The position numbers were made by a program, and so were the translations under genes. Positions 49,096-57,654 of a stretch of 64,000 nucleotides of DNA are shown here, in pieces (within the stretch, counting starts at the first letter, position 1; the number at the start of each line of letters is the position of its first letter). The stretch lies in assembly GCF_034653275.1 (NCBI RefSeq), contig NZ_JAYEES010000003.1, positions 682,001 through 746,000 of the forward strand. Direction: 5' to 3'. The stretch comes from Nitrospirillum sp034653275 (lineage in GTDB: Bacteria > Pseudomonadota > Alphaproteobacteria > Azospirillales > Azospirillaceae). Under the pieces are notes generated by a model that saw nothing but the letters and a program-made list of their open reading frames with translations, ran no database searches and had not been told where the DNA came from.

Positions 49096-52000
49096 ATGGC
49101 GCTCAAAGCAGAACAGCGCAAATCCGAACTGACCGAGCAGATCGCCGCCAAGGTGCGGGATCGCCTGTCTCGGGAAAAGGCCGCCACGGCGGAACGTTTC
49201 GTCCGGCAGTTCTACGCCAACGTGCCCCCTGACGACATCCTGCGCAGCAGCAGCGACGAGCTGTACGGCGCCGCCATCGCCATGTGGCAGTTCGGCGCCG
49301 TGCGCAAGGCCGGCACCGCCCAGGTGCGCGTCTGCAACCCCAAGGTGGAGCAGGACGGCTGGCATGCCCCCCACACGGTGGTGGAGATCGTCAACGACGA
49401 CATGCCCTTCCTGGTGGACAGCGTCTCGGCGGAACTGAACCGCCACGGCCTGACGGTGCACCTGGTGATCCACCCGGTGGTGAAGGTGAAGCGCGACGCC
49501 GATGGCCGCCTGGTCGAGCTGTATGAGCCGCACGCCGCCCCCGCCGACGCGCGCGCCGAAAGCTTCATGCATGTGGAGGTCGACCAGCAGACCTCCCCCG
49601 AACTGCTGGAAAAGGTCCGCGCCGGCCTGGTGCACGTCCTGGCGGACGTGCGCGCCGCCGTGGAGGATTTCGAGGCCATGCGCACCCGCGTGGCCGAAAC
49701 CATTGACGAGTCGCGGAAGAGCGGCCTGGCCCTGGACGCCGCCGAGGTGGCGGAGGGCGTGGACTTCCTGCGCTGGATCGACGACGACCACTTCATCTTC
49801 CTGGGCGTGCGCGAGTACCGCTTCGGCAAGGAGGATGGGCAGGACACGCTGGACATCCTGACCGGCGCCGGCCTGGGCATCCTGCGCGATGACGAGGTTT
49901 CGGTCTTCGACGGCCTGCGCTACTTCTCCCAGTTGCCGCCGGACGTGCGCGCCTTCGTGCGCCAGCCGCGCGCCATCATGGTGACCAAGGCCAACAAGGA
50001 CTCGACCGTCCACCGTCCGGCCCCGCTGGACGCCGTGATGGTGAAGCTGTTCGACGACAATGGCGTGGAGATCGGCGAGCGGCTGTTCGTCGGCCTCTTC
50101 ACCTCCGTCGCCTACAACCGCGCGGCGCGCGAGATCCCCTACCTGCGCCAGAAGGTGAACCGCGCGCTGGAGCGGGCGGGCTTCGACAAGTCCAGCCACG
50201 ACGGCAAGGCCCTGCTGCACATCCTGGAGACCTATCCCCGGGATGAGCTGTTCCAGACCAGCGATGACGAGCTGTTCGACATCGCCATGGGCGTGCTGCA
50301 CCTGCAGGACCGCCAGCGCGTGGCCCTGTTCGTGCGCAAGGACCCGTTCGAACGCTTCGTCAGCGCCCTGATCTACGTCCCGCGCGACCGCTACGACACC
50401 GACCTGCGGCTGAAGCTGCAGGGCATCCTGGAGACGGCGTTCGAGGGCAAGACGACGCAGTACCATGTGATGCTGTCGGAAAGCGCGCTGGCCCGCGCCC
50501 ACATCATCATCCAGACCACCCCGGGCAAGGTGCCGGACTACGACGTCCGCGATGTCGAAGAGACCTTGATCGAGGCGGCGCGCGGCTGGGGCGAGCGCCT
50601 GCAGCAGGCCCTGGTGGACGCCAAGGGGGAGGAGGTCGGCCTGCGGCTGGCCCGTCGCTACCGCCGCGGCACCCTGGCCGAGGGCTATCGCGAAATTTAT
50701 AGCCCCGAAGCCGCCGTGATGGACATCGAGCGGCTGGAGGCGGTGGCGGCCACGGGCCGGATCGCGCTGAACCTGCACCGCCCGGTGGAGGCCGAGCCGC
50801 ACGAGCTGTTCTTCAAGGTCTACCACGACGACACGCCGGTGCAGCTGTCCCAGGCCCTGCCCATGCTGGAGGATCTGGGCCTGAAGATCCTGGCGGAAGG
50901 CGGCCCGCATGAGGTGCGCCTGCCCGGTCGTGAGAAGTCCATCTGGATCCAGGACTTCGAGATGAAGATGGCCAACGGCCAGGCCGTCGAGCTGGACGCG
51001 GTGAAGGAGGCGTTCGAGGACGCCTTCATGCGCGTCTGGACCGGCGAGGCCCAGACCGATGGCTTCAACAAGCTGGTGCTGGGGGCCGGTTTGGCCTGGC
51101 GCGACGTCACCATGGTGCGCGCCTACGCCAAGTACCTGCGCCAGGCCCGCTTCGACTTCTCCCAGTCCTATATCGAGGACACGCTGGCGGCCCACGTGGG
51201 CATCACCAAGCTGCTGGTGCGCCTGTTCCACCTGGCCCATGACCCGGCCATCCTGGCCAAGCTGGGCCGGGAAGAGGTGGACAGCCGGCGCATGGGCCTG
51301 GTGGTGGAGATCGACCACGCGCTGGACCAGGTCACCAACCTGGATGAGGACCGCATCCTGCGCCGGATGCTGAACCTCATCCGCGCCACCCTGCGCACCA
51401 ATTTCTTCCAGAAGGGTGCGGACGGCCAGCCCAAGGCCTATCTGTCGTTCAAGCTGGACAGCCGGTCCATCGACGACCTGCCGCTGCCCCGGCCCATGGT
51501 GGAAATCTGGGTCTACAGCCCCCGGGTCGAGGCCGTGCATCTGCGCGGCGGCAAGGTGGCGCGCGGCGGCATCCGCTGGTCCGACCGCAAGGAGGATTTC
51601 CGCACCGAAATCCTGGGCCTGATCAAGGCCCAGATGGTGAAGAACGCCGTCATCGTGCCCATGGGCTCCAAGGGCGGCTTCGTGGTGAAGAACCCGCCGC
51701 CGGCCTCGGCCGGCCGCGAGGCGGCGCTGGCCGAAGGCATCGAGTGCTACAAGACCATGATGCGCGGCCTGCTGGACATCACCGACAACCTGGTGAAGGG
51801 CCAGGTGGTGCCGCCCCAGGACGTGGTGCGCCTGGACGGCGACGACCCCTACCTGGTGGTCGCGGCCGACAAGGGCACGGCCACCTTCTCCGACATCGCC
51901 AACGGGGTCAGCCGCGACTACGGCTTCTGGCTGGACGACGCCTTCGCCTCGGGCGGTTCGGCTGGGTACGACCATAAGAAGATGGGCATCACCGCGCGCG

Positions 52001-53955
52001 GCGCGTGGGAGGCGGTGAAGCGCCACTTCCGTGAGCTGGGCCGCGATTGCCAGACCCAGGACTTCACCGTCGTGGGCGTGGGCGACATGTCGGGCGACGT
52101 GTTCGGCAACGGCATGCTGCTGTCCAAACACATCCGCCTGGTGGCCGCCTTCGACCACCGCCACATCTTCCTGGACCCCAACCCGGATGCCGCCAGCAGC
52201 TGGGAAGAGCGCAAGCGCATGTTCGACCTGCCGCGCTCCTCCTGGGCGGACTATGACAAGTCCAAGCTGTCCCAGGGCGGTGGCATCTTCGAGCGCGGGG
52301 CCAAGTCCGTCCCGCTGTCGCCCGAGGTGCGCGCGGCCCTGGGCATCACGGCCGAGCGCCTGACCCCGGCCGAGCTGATGCAGGCCATCCTGAAGGCGGA
52401 CGTGGATCTGCTGTGGCTGGGCGGCATCGGCACCTATGTGAAGGCCGGGGGCGAGAGCAACGCCGAGGTGGGTGACAAGGCCAACGACGCCCTGCGCATC
52501 GATGGCCGCCAAGTCCGCGCCAAGGTGGTGGGCGAGGGGGCCAACCTGGGCTTCACCCAGCGCGGCCGCATCGAGGCGGCGCAGGCCGGCGTCCGCCTCA
52601 ACACAGACGCCATCGACAACTCCGCCGGCGTCGACACCTCGGACCACGAGGTCAACATCAAGATCCTGCTGCGCGACGTGATGGACAAGGGCAGCATGAC
52701 CCTGCCCCAGCGCGACGCGCTGCTGGCCACCATGACCGACGACGTGGCGGAGCTGGTGCTCGCCGACAACTACCAGCAGACCCAGGCCCTCTCCATCGAC
52801 GAGGCGGTGGCGCCGGACACGCTGGACGACCTGGCCCGCTTCATGCGGCTGATGGAAAAGGCGGGCAAGCTGAACCGCGCTATCGAGTTCCTGCCGACGG
52901 ATGAGGAGGTATCGCTGCGCGCCCAGGCCCGCCGGGGCCTGACGCGGCCGGAAACGGCGGTGCTGTTGGCCTATGCCAAGATCGACCTGTACGACAAGCT
53001 GCTGAACTCCGACCTGCCGGACGATGCCAAGATGGCGGCCGACCTGGTGGAATACTTCCCGGAAAGCCTGCAGCGGCAATATCCCCAGGCCGTGGCCGGT
53101 CACCAGCTGCGCCGCGAGATCATCGCCACCGTGGCGACCAACAGCATGGTGAACCGCGTCGGTCCCAGCTTTGTGGCCGAGATGGTGGAGCAGACGGGCC
53201 TGGGCGAGGCCGACGTGGCCCGCGCCTATCACATCGCCCGCGACGCCTATGGCCTGCCGGCGGTGTGGAAGGCCATCGACGCCCTGGACAACCAGGTCCC
53301 GGCGGCCACCCAGGCGGCCATGGGCCTGGCCACGCGCCGCCTGCTGCGCCGCGCCGTGCCGTGGACCCTGCTGAACAGCACCCACCCCCTGGACATGGCG
53401 GCCGGCATCGCCCGCTTGGGCCCGGCGGTGAAGGTGTTGTCCAAGGCGCTGGCCGACATCCTGTCGCCCGACGCCGCCGCCGACCTGGCCGCCAAGAAGG
53501 ACGAGCTGGAGCAGGCGGGCGTGCCGGCCGAGTTGGCCCATCATGTGGCGGCCCTGTCCGCCCTGGGGGCCGCCACCGACATCAGCCAGATCGCGGTGGA
53601 AACCAACCGGGGGGTGGAGACGGTCGCGGCTGTCCACTTCGCGCTGGGCGAACGGCTGGGCTTCGACTGGCTGCGCGGCCGGGCGGAGGCGGTGAAGACC
53701 ACCACCCACTGGCAGCGCCAGGCCCTGGGGGCCATCATCGACGACCTCTACGGCCTGCAGGGCCGCCTGGCGGCCCGCGTGCTGGCGGGTGAGGGCGACG
53801 ACGTCACGGCCCTGATCGACGGCTGGCTGGCCGCCAAGTCCGGCCCGGTGGACCGGATCCAGTCCCTGCTGGCCGAACTGCGCGGCGTGGCGCACCTGGA
53901 CGTGGCCATGCTGGCGGTCGCCACCCGCCAGCTGCGCGGCCTGACGGCGGGCTGA
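49096..53955 (+). CDS. gdhB: NAD-dependent glutamate dehydrogenase, 180-kDa class
   Basis: It deaminates glutamate to 2-oxoglutarate and ammonia with NAD, feeding carbon into the TCA cycle. The protein is 1619 residues, standard for the large class. It has N-terminal ACT-like regulatory segments (VEIVNDDMPFLVDSVSAELNRHGL), then the catalytic domain with GGIRWSDRKEDFRTEILGL and PMGSKGGFVVKNPP (active-site Lys), and the nucleotide-binding domain with VGDMSGDVFGNGML and GGIGTYVKA. The ATG at 49096 follows GGGAGAGAGACCC. It is divergent from the NadQ-like regulator, which makes control by NAD status plausible. A hairpin follows the stop. Confidence 0.96.
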   Translation: MALKAEQRKSELTEQIAAKVRDRLSREKAATAERFVRQFYANVPPDDILRSSSDELYGAAIAMWQFGAVRKAGTAQVRVCNPKVEQDGWHAPHTVVEIVNDDMPFLVDSVSAELNRHGLTVHLVIHPVVKVKRDADGRLVELYEPHAAPADARAESFMHVEVDQQTSPELLEKVRAGLVHVLADVRAAVEDFEAMRTRVAETIDESRKSGLALDAAEVAEGVDFLRWIDDDHFIFLGVREYRFGKEDGQDTLDILTGAGLGILRDDEVSVFDGLRYFSQLPPDVRAFVRQPRAIMVTKANKDSTVHRPAPLDAVMVKLFDDNGVEIGERLFVGLFTSVAYNRAAREIPYLRQKVNRALERAGFDKSSHDGKALLHILETYPRDELFQTSDDELFDIAMGVLHLQDRQRVALFVRKDPFERFVSALIYVPRDRYDTDLRLKLQGILETAFEGKTTQYHVMLSESALARAHIIIQTTPGKVPDYDVRDVEETLIEAARGWGERLQQALVDAKGEEVGLRLARRYRRGTLAEGYREIYSPEAAVMDIERLEAVAATGRIALNLHRPVEAEPHELFFKVYHDDTPVQLSQALPMLEDLGLKILAEGGPHEVRLPGREKSIWIQDFEMKMANGQAVELDAVKEAFEDAFMRVWTGEAQTDGFNKLVLGAGLAWRDVTMVRAYAKYLRQARFDFSQSYIEDTLAAHVGITKLLVRLFHLAHDPAILAKLGREEVDSRRMGLVVEIDHALDQVTNLDEDRILRRMLNLIRATLRTNFFQKGADGQPKAYLSFKLDSRSIDDLPLPRPMVEIWVYSPRVEAVHLRGGKVARGGIRWSDRKEDFRTEILGLIKAQMVKNAVIVPMGSKGGFVVKNPPPASAGREAALAEGIECYKTMMRGLLDITDNLVKGQVVPPQDVVRLDGDDPYLVVAADKGTATFSDIANGVSRDYGFWLDDAFASGGSAGYDHKKMGITARGAWEAVKRHFRELGRDCQTQDFTVVGVGDMSGDVFGNGMLLSKHIRLVAAFDHRHIFLDPNPDAASSWEERKRMFDLPRSSWADYDKSKLSQGGGIFERGAKSVPLSPEVRAALGITAERLTPAELMQAILKADVDLLWLGGIGTYVKAGGESNAEVGDKANDALRIDGRQVRAKVVGEGANLGFTQRGRIEAAQAGVRLNTDAIDNSAGVDTSDHEVNIKILLRDVMDKGSMTLPQRDALLATMTDDVAELVLADNYQQTQALSIDEAVAPDTLDDLARFMRLMEKAGKLNRAIEFLPTDEEVSLRAQARRGLTRPETAVLLAYAKIDLYDKLLNSDLPDDAKMAADLVEYFPESLQRQYPQAVAGHQLRREIIATVATNSMVNRVGPSFVAEMVEQTGLGEADVARAYHIARDAYGLPAVWKAIDALDNQVPAATQAAMGLATRRLLRRAVPWTLLNSTHPLDMAAGIARLGPAVKVLSKALADILSPDAAADLAAKKDELEQAGVPAELAHHVAALSALGAATDISQIAVETNRGVETVAAVHFALGERLGFDWLRGRAEAVKTTTHWQRQALGAIIDDLYGLQGRLAARVLAGEGDDVTALIDGWLAAKSGPVDRIQSLLAELRGVAHLDVAMLAVATRQLRGLTAG

Positions 53956-53975
53956 GACTTACTCCGGCGTGAAAT

Positions 53976-54008
53976 CCAAGGGCATGAGGCTGCGCCTCGT
54001 GCCCTTGG
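53976..54008 (+). terminator. Hairpin after gdh
   Basis: The stem CCAAGGGCATGAGGC pairs with GCCTCGTGCCCTTGG (one mismatch) around TGC. There is no T run behind it, so it may stall or protect RNA more than terminate. It lies 20 bp after the stop codon. Confidence 0.6.
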
Positions 54009-54246
54009 GTGCCCCCGCCCGGAGATTGAGGGCGTGGCGGCGCCACTTTCTTCGTGAATTTCAACCCCGATTCTCCGTCGCCTGCACTGTGGGCGGCGGT
54101 GTCGAACTGTCGCTTGCGCAAAGCGTGGCGACTCCATATTTATTGATTTCACATCACCTGTCCGTGCATTGCGAAGATTGTCCGGCTCGTGGTCTCGTTT
54201 CCCTGATATCCCTTGGGGAAACCGCTTCCATAGGTGAGCTTTGTCC

Positions 54247-55533
54247 GTGACGTCGGATTACAGGGTCCTTGAGGGCAAGCGCCTGCTGCTGGTCATTTCC
54301 GGCGGCATCGCGGCGTACAAATGCCTGGAACTGATCCGCCGGCTGAAGGAACGCGGCGTCCGCGTCCGCGCCGTTTTGACCGAGGGCGCGCAGCACTTCG
54401 TGACGCCCCTGTCCGTGGCCGCCTTGTCGGAGGAGAAGGTCTACACCGACCTGTTCTCCCTGACCGACGAGTCGGAGATGGGGCACATCCGCCTGTCGCG
54501 CGAGGCCGATCTGGTGGTGGTGGCCCCGGCCAGCGCCGACATCCTGGCGCGCATGGCGGCCGGCATGGCCAATGACCTGGCGACCACGGCGCTGCTGGCC
54601 ACCGACAAGCCGGTGATGGTGGTGCCGGCCATGAACGTCATGATGTGGACGAACCCGGCCACCCAGGCCAACGTCCGCACGCTGGAGGGGCGCGGCATCC
54701 GCCGCCTGGGCCCCGCCGCTGGCGACATGGCCTGCGGCGAGGTCGGCTCCGGCCGCATGGTGGAGCCCATGGAGATCGTGGCCGGCATCGCCGCCTTCTT
54801 CGCCGAACAGAGCGCCCCCAGGCCTTTGGCCGGCCGCCGTGCCGTGGTGACCAGCGGTCCCACCCACGAACCCATCGACCCCGTGCGCTACATCGCCAAC
54901 CGCTCGTCGGGCAAGCAGGGCCACGCCGTGGCGGCGGCCCTGGCGGCGCTGGGCGCCGACGTGACCCTGGTCAGCGGCCCGGTCACCCTGGCCGACCCGC
55001 CGGGCGTGCGCGTGGTGCGGGTGGAAACGGCGGCGGAGATGCTGGCCGCGTCCCAGGCCGCGCTTCCGGCGGATATCGCCGTCTGCGCCGCCGCCGTGGC
55101 CGACTGGCGCGTGGCCGCCGCCGCGGGCGACAAGGTGAAGAAGGGCCCCGACGGCCCGCCCACCCTGGCCCTGGCCGAGAATCCCGACATCCTGGCCACC
55201 TTGTCCCAGGCTGGTCCCCAGCGCCCCCGCCTGGTGGTGGGCTTCGCCGCCGAGACGCGCGACGTGCTGGCCTATGCCGCGGCCAAGCTGGCCAGGAAGG
55301 GCTGCGACTGGATCGTCGCCAACGACGTGGCGACCGGCACCGGCACCTTCGGCGGCGATGACAACCAGGTGCATCTGCTGCGCCAAGGGGCCCAGCCCGA
55401 AACCCCTCTCGTTGAGACTTGGCCGCGCCTGAGCAAGGCCGAGGTTGCGGCGCGCCTGGCCCAGGCCGTCGCCGACGCACTGTCTCCCTCCATTGCCACC
55501 TCACCAAGCAACAACCGTCCGGAACCCGTTTGA
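54247..55533 (+). CDS. coaBC: Bifunctional CoaBC (phosphopantothenoylcysteine synthetase/decarboxylase)
   Basis: CoaBC makes 4'-phosphopantetheine from 4'-phosphopantothenate, cysteine and CTP in coenzyme A synthesis. The 428-residue protein has the flavin-dependent CoaC half (LLVISGGIAAYKCLELIRRL, GHIRLSREADLVVVAPASADILARMA, VPAMNVMMW, MACGEVGSGRM). The CoaB half follows (AVVTSGPTHEPIDPVRYIANRSSGKQG, KVKKGPDGPPTLALAENPDIL, VGFAAET). The GTG at 54247 is chosen because GGTGAG lies 8 nt upstream; a TTG at 54241 is also in frame. Its TGA overlaps the dut ATG (TGATG), the usual alphaproteobacterial coaBC-dut pair. Confidence 0.95.
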   Translation: MTSDYRVLEGKRLLLVISGGIAAYKCLELIRRLKERGVRVRAVLTEGAQHFVTPLSVAALSEEKVYTDLFSLTDESEMGHIRLSREADLVVVAPASADILARMAAGMANDLATTALLATDKPVMVVPAMNVMMWTNPATQANVRTLEGRGIRRLGPAAGDMACGEVGSGRMVEPMEIVAGIAAFFAEQSAPRPLAGRRAVVTSGPTHEPIDPVRYIANRSSGKQGHAVAAALAALGADVTLVSGPVTLADPPGVRVVRVETAAEMLAASQAALPADIAVCAAAVADWRVAAAAGDKVKKGPDGPPTLALAENPDILATLSQAGPQRPRLVVGFAAETRDVLAYAAAKLARKGCDWIVANDVATGTGTFGGDDNQVHLLRQGAQPETPLVETWPRLSKAEVAARLAQAVADALSPSIATSPSNNRPEPV

Positions 55534-56012
55534 TGACCGAAGCCGTTACCGTCGCCGTCACCCGCCTGCCCCATGGCCGGGATTTGGATCTGCCCGCCTA
55601 CGCCACCGCCCAGGCCGCCGGCCTGGACCTGATGGCGGCCGTGTCGGCCCCGGTGGTGATCCCGCCCCTGGGCCGCGCGCTGGTGCCCACGGGCCTGGCC
55701 ATTTCTCTGCCGGTGGGCTTCGAGGCGCAGGTGCGCCCGCGTTCCGGCCTGGCGCTGAAGAACGGGGTCACAGTGCTGAACGCGCCGGGCACGGTGGATG
55801 CCGATTACCGGGGCGAGGTGGGCGTCATCCTGGTGAACCTGGGGGACCAGCCCTTCACCGTCGAACGCGGCATGCGCATCGCCCAGATGGTGATCGCCCG
55901 CCACGAGCGCGCCCAGTGGAACGAGGTGGACAGCCTGGATGAGACCGCCCGGGGCGCCGGTGGCTTCGGCTCCACCGGCGTCGCCGCGACCGCCACCGGC
56001 CGGGCGGGCTGA
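55533..56012 (+). CDS. dut: dUTP diphosphatase
   Basis: Dut hydrolyses dUTP to dUMP, keeping uracil out of DNA and feeding dTMP synthesis. The 159-residue trimeric-type enzyme has all five motifs: AAGLDLMA, RPRSGLALKNG, GTVDADYRGEVGVI, ERGMRIAQMVIAR and RGAGGFGSTG. The ATG overlaps the coaBC stop (TGATG). An Rrf2-type regulator follows within 20 bp in the same direction. Confidence 0.96.
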   Translation: MTEAVTVAVTRLPHGRDLDLPAYATAQAAGLDLMAAVSAPVVIPPLGRALVPTGLAISLPVGFEAQVRPRSGLALKNGVTVLNAPGTVDADYRGEVGVILVNLGDQPFTVERGMRIAQMVIARHERAQWNEVDSLDETARGAGGFGSTGVAATATGRAG

Positions 56013-56029
56013 TAAAAATGGGGGAAGGG

Positions 56030-56485
56030 ATGCTGCGGATTTCCAAGAAGCTGATGTTCGCCATCGAGGTGGTGCTGGACATCGCCTACAACGCCGGTTC
56101 CGAACCCGTGCAGTCGGGCGAGATCACCGCGCGCCAAGGTATCCCCAAGCGCTACCTGGAACAGGTGCTGCAAGCCCTGGTGCGGGCCGGCATCCTGGCC
56201 GGCGTGCGCGGTCCGCGCGGCGGCTATCGCCTGGCGCGCGAACGCCGCCGCATCACGGTGGGTGAGATCGTGCGCATCGTCCGCGCCCTGGAACAGGCCA
56301 CCGATCCCATTGAAGAGGCGGTGGGGGCCGAGCTGGGCCGGCAGGTGGTGCGCCCGCTGTGGGCCGAGCTGCAGGACGACTGCATGCGCCGCCTGGACCA
56401 GACCACCATCGAGGATTTGTGCCTGCGCGCCCATCGCGCCGGCATCGAAAGCGAAGCGACCCACAAGCTGGACTTCAGCATCTAA
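56030..56485 (+). CDS. Rrf2-family transcriptional regulator (CymR-like position)
   Basis: The 151-residue protein has the Rrf2 winged helix (MLRISKKLMFAIEVVLDIAYNA, ITARQGIPKRYLEQVLQALVRAGILAGVRGPRGGYRLAR). The cysteines are DDCMRR and LCLRAH only, not the C-x5-C-x7-C cluster of IscR, so an Fe-S cofactor is unlikely. It stands 15 bp before cysK. In other bacteria Rrf2 relatives such as CymR control cysteine genes by binding CysK, so a sulfur-responsive role is a reasonable inference. The ATG at 56030 is preceded by GGGGGAAGG. Confidence 0.88.
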   Translation: MLRISKKLMFAIEVVLDIAYNAGSEPVQSGEITARQGIPKRYLEQVLQALVRAGILAGVRGPRGGYRLARERRRITVGEIVRIVRALEQATDPIEEAVGAELGRQVVRPLWAELQDDCMRRLDQTTIEDLCLRAHRAGIESEATHKLDFSI

Positions 56486-56500
56486 GGAAGGGATCGAACC

Positions 56501-57472
56501 ATGTCTGACACCGTGCCCACCGCCGCCTTTCGCGGCCGCGTTTACGACAGCATCCTGGAAACCGTGGGCGCCACCCCCCTGGTGCGCCTGAAGCGCCTGG
56601 CCGCCGCCCATGGCGTGAAGGCCGACATCATCGGCAAGTGCGAGTTCTTCAACCCGCTGTCCAGCGTGAAGGACCGCATCGGCCTGGCCATGATCGAGGC
56701 CGCCGAGGCCGACGGCCGCATCTCCCCCGACCGCACCCTGCTGATCGAGCCCACCTCGGGCAACACCGGCATCGCGCTGGCCTTCGTGGCCGCGGCCAAG
56801 GGCTACCGCCTGATCCTGACCATGCCGGAAAGCATGTCGGTGGAACGCCGCCGCATGCTGAAGCTGCTGGGCGCCGAGATCGTGCTGACCCCGCCGGCCC
56901 AGGGCATGAAGGGCGCCATCGCCAGGGCGGAGGAACTGGCGGCCGAGGCCGGCGACGCCTACATCCTGCAGCAGTTCAAGAACCCGGCGAATCCGGAAAT
57001 CCACCGCCGCACCACGGCCGAGGAAATCTGGGCCGATACCGCCGGCGGCGTTGATTTCCTGATCTCCGGCGTGGGCACCGGCGGCACGCTGACCGGTGTC
57101 GCCAGCGTGATCAAGGAGCGCAAGCCCAGCTTCAAGGCCGTGGCGGTGGAACCGGAGGACAGCCCCGTCCTGTCCGGCGGCCTGCCGGGCCCGCACAAGA
57201 TCCAGGGCATCGGGGCCGGCTTCGTGCCCGACATCCTGGACACCCACCTGATCGACGAGGTGCTGCGCATCTCCAACCAGCGCGCCTTCGAGACGGCGCG
57301 CGAGGTGGCCAAGCTGGAAGGTGTCGCCGTCGGCATCAGCTCCGGCGCCGCCCTGGCCGCCGCCCTGGAACTGGGTGCCCGCCCGGGGAACGAGGGCAAG
57401 CAGATCGTCGTGATCCTACCCAGCTTCGCCGAACGCTACCTGTCCACCGGCCTGTTCGACGGCCTGGAGTGA
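56501..57472 (+). CDS. cysK: Cysteine synthase A (O-acetylserine sulfhydrylase)
   Basis: CysK makes cysteine from O-acetylserine and sulfide using PLP. The 323-residue protein has the PLP lysine K57 in PLSSVKDRIG, the substrate loop EPTSGNTGIALAF, the phosphate-binding GVGTGGTLTGV and SSGAALAAAL. Lengths and motifs match CysK rather than cystathionine beta-synthase. It is directly downstream of the Rrf2 regulator and is followed by a rho-independent terminator. Confidence 0.95.
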   Translation: MSDTVPTAAFRGRVYDSILETVGATPLVRLKRLAAAHGVKADIIGKCEFFNPLSSVKDRIGLAMIEAAEADGRISPDRTLLIEPTSGNTGIALAFVAAAKGYRLILTMPESMSVERRRMLKLLGAEIVLTPPAQGMKGAIARAEELAAEAGDAYILQQFKNPANPEIHRRTTAEEIWADTAGGVDFLISGVGTGGTLTGVASVIKERKPSFKAVAVEPEDSPVLSGGLPGPHKIQGIGAGFVPDILDTHLIDEVLRISNQRAFETAREVAKLEGVAVGISSGAALAAALELGARPGNEGKQIVVILPSFAERYLSTGLFDGLE

Positions 57473-57478
57473 GGGTCA

Positions 57479-57508
57479 AGGGGGCCGGTCACAGCGCCGG
57501 CCCCTTTT
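57479..57508 (+). terminator. Rho-independent terminator after cysK
   Basis: The stem GGGGCCGG pairs with CCGGCCCC around a short loop (TCACAGCG) and is followed by TTTTTG. It lies about 10 bp after the cysK stop. Confidence 0.9.
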
Positions 57509-57537
57509 TGCCCGCTACTTTCCAGCCCGTTTCACCT

Positions 57538-57650
57538 AGGCCCCGACTGGGGCCGCCGGAGCAAGCACCGAAGGGCGGAGCGAGGACAAGCCAAGGGGCG
57601 GATGCCCCGCCGGCGTCTGAGGCAACTCAAAACTCCGGCGCCTGAGGCAA
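57538..57650. repeat. Intergenic hairpin repeat supplying the moeB ribosome binding site
   Basis: Hairpin A is GGCCCC-GACT-GGGGCC followed by CCGCCGGAG. The GAGGACAAGCCAAG block leads to hairpin B (GGGGC-GGAT-GCCCC). The repeat ends CGCCTGAGGCAAATAT directly before the moeB ATG, so GAGG lies 8 nt upstream of the start. Confidence 0.7.
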
Positions 57651-57654
57651 ATAT

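Noticed and set aside
49009..53895. 1628-codon minus-strand frame antisense to gdh
   Set aside because: It is His/Gln/Gly/Val-rich, the usual mirror of a GC-rich gene with strong third-position bias; the plus-strand protein has all glutamate dehydrogenase motifs.
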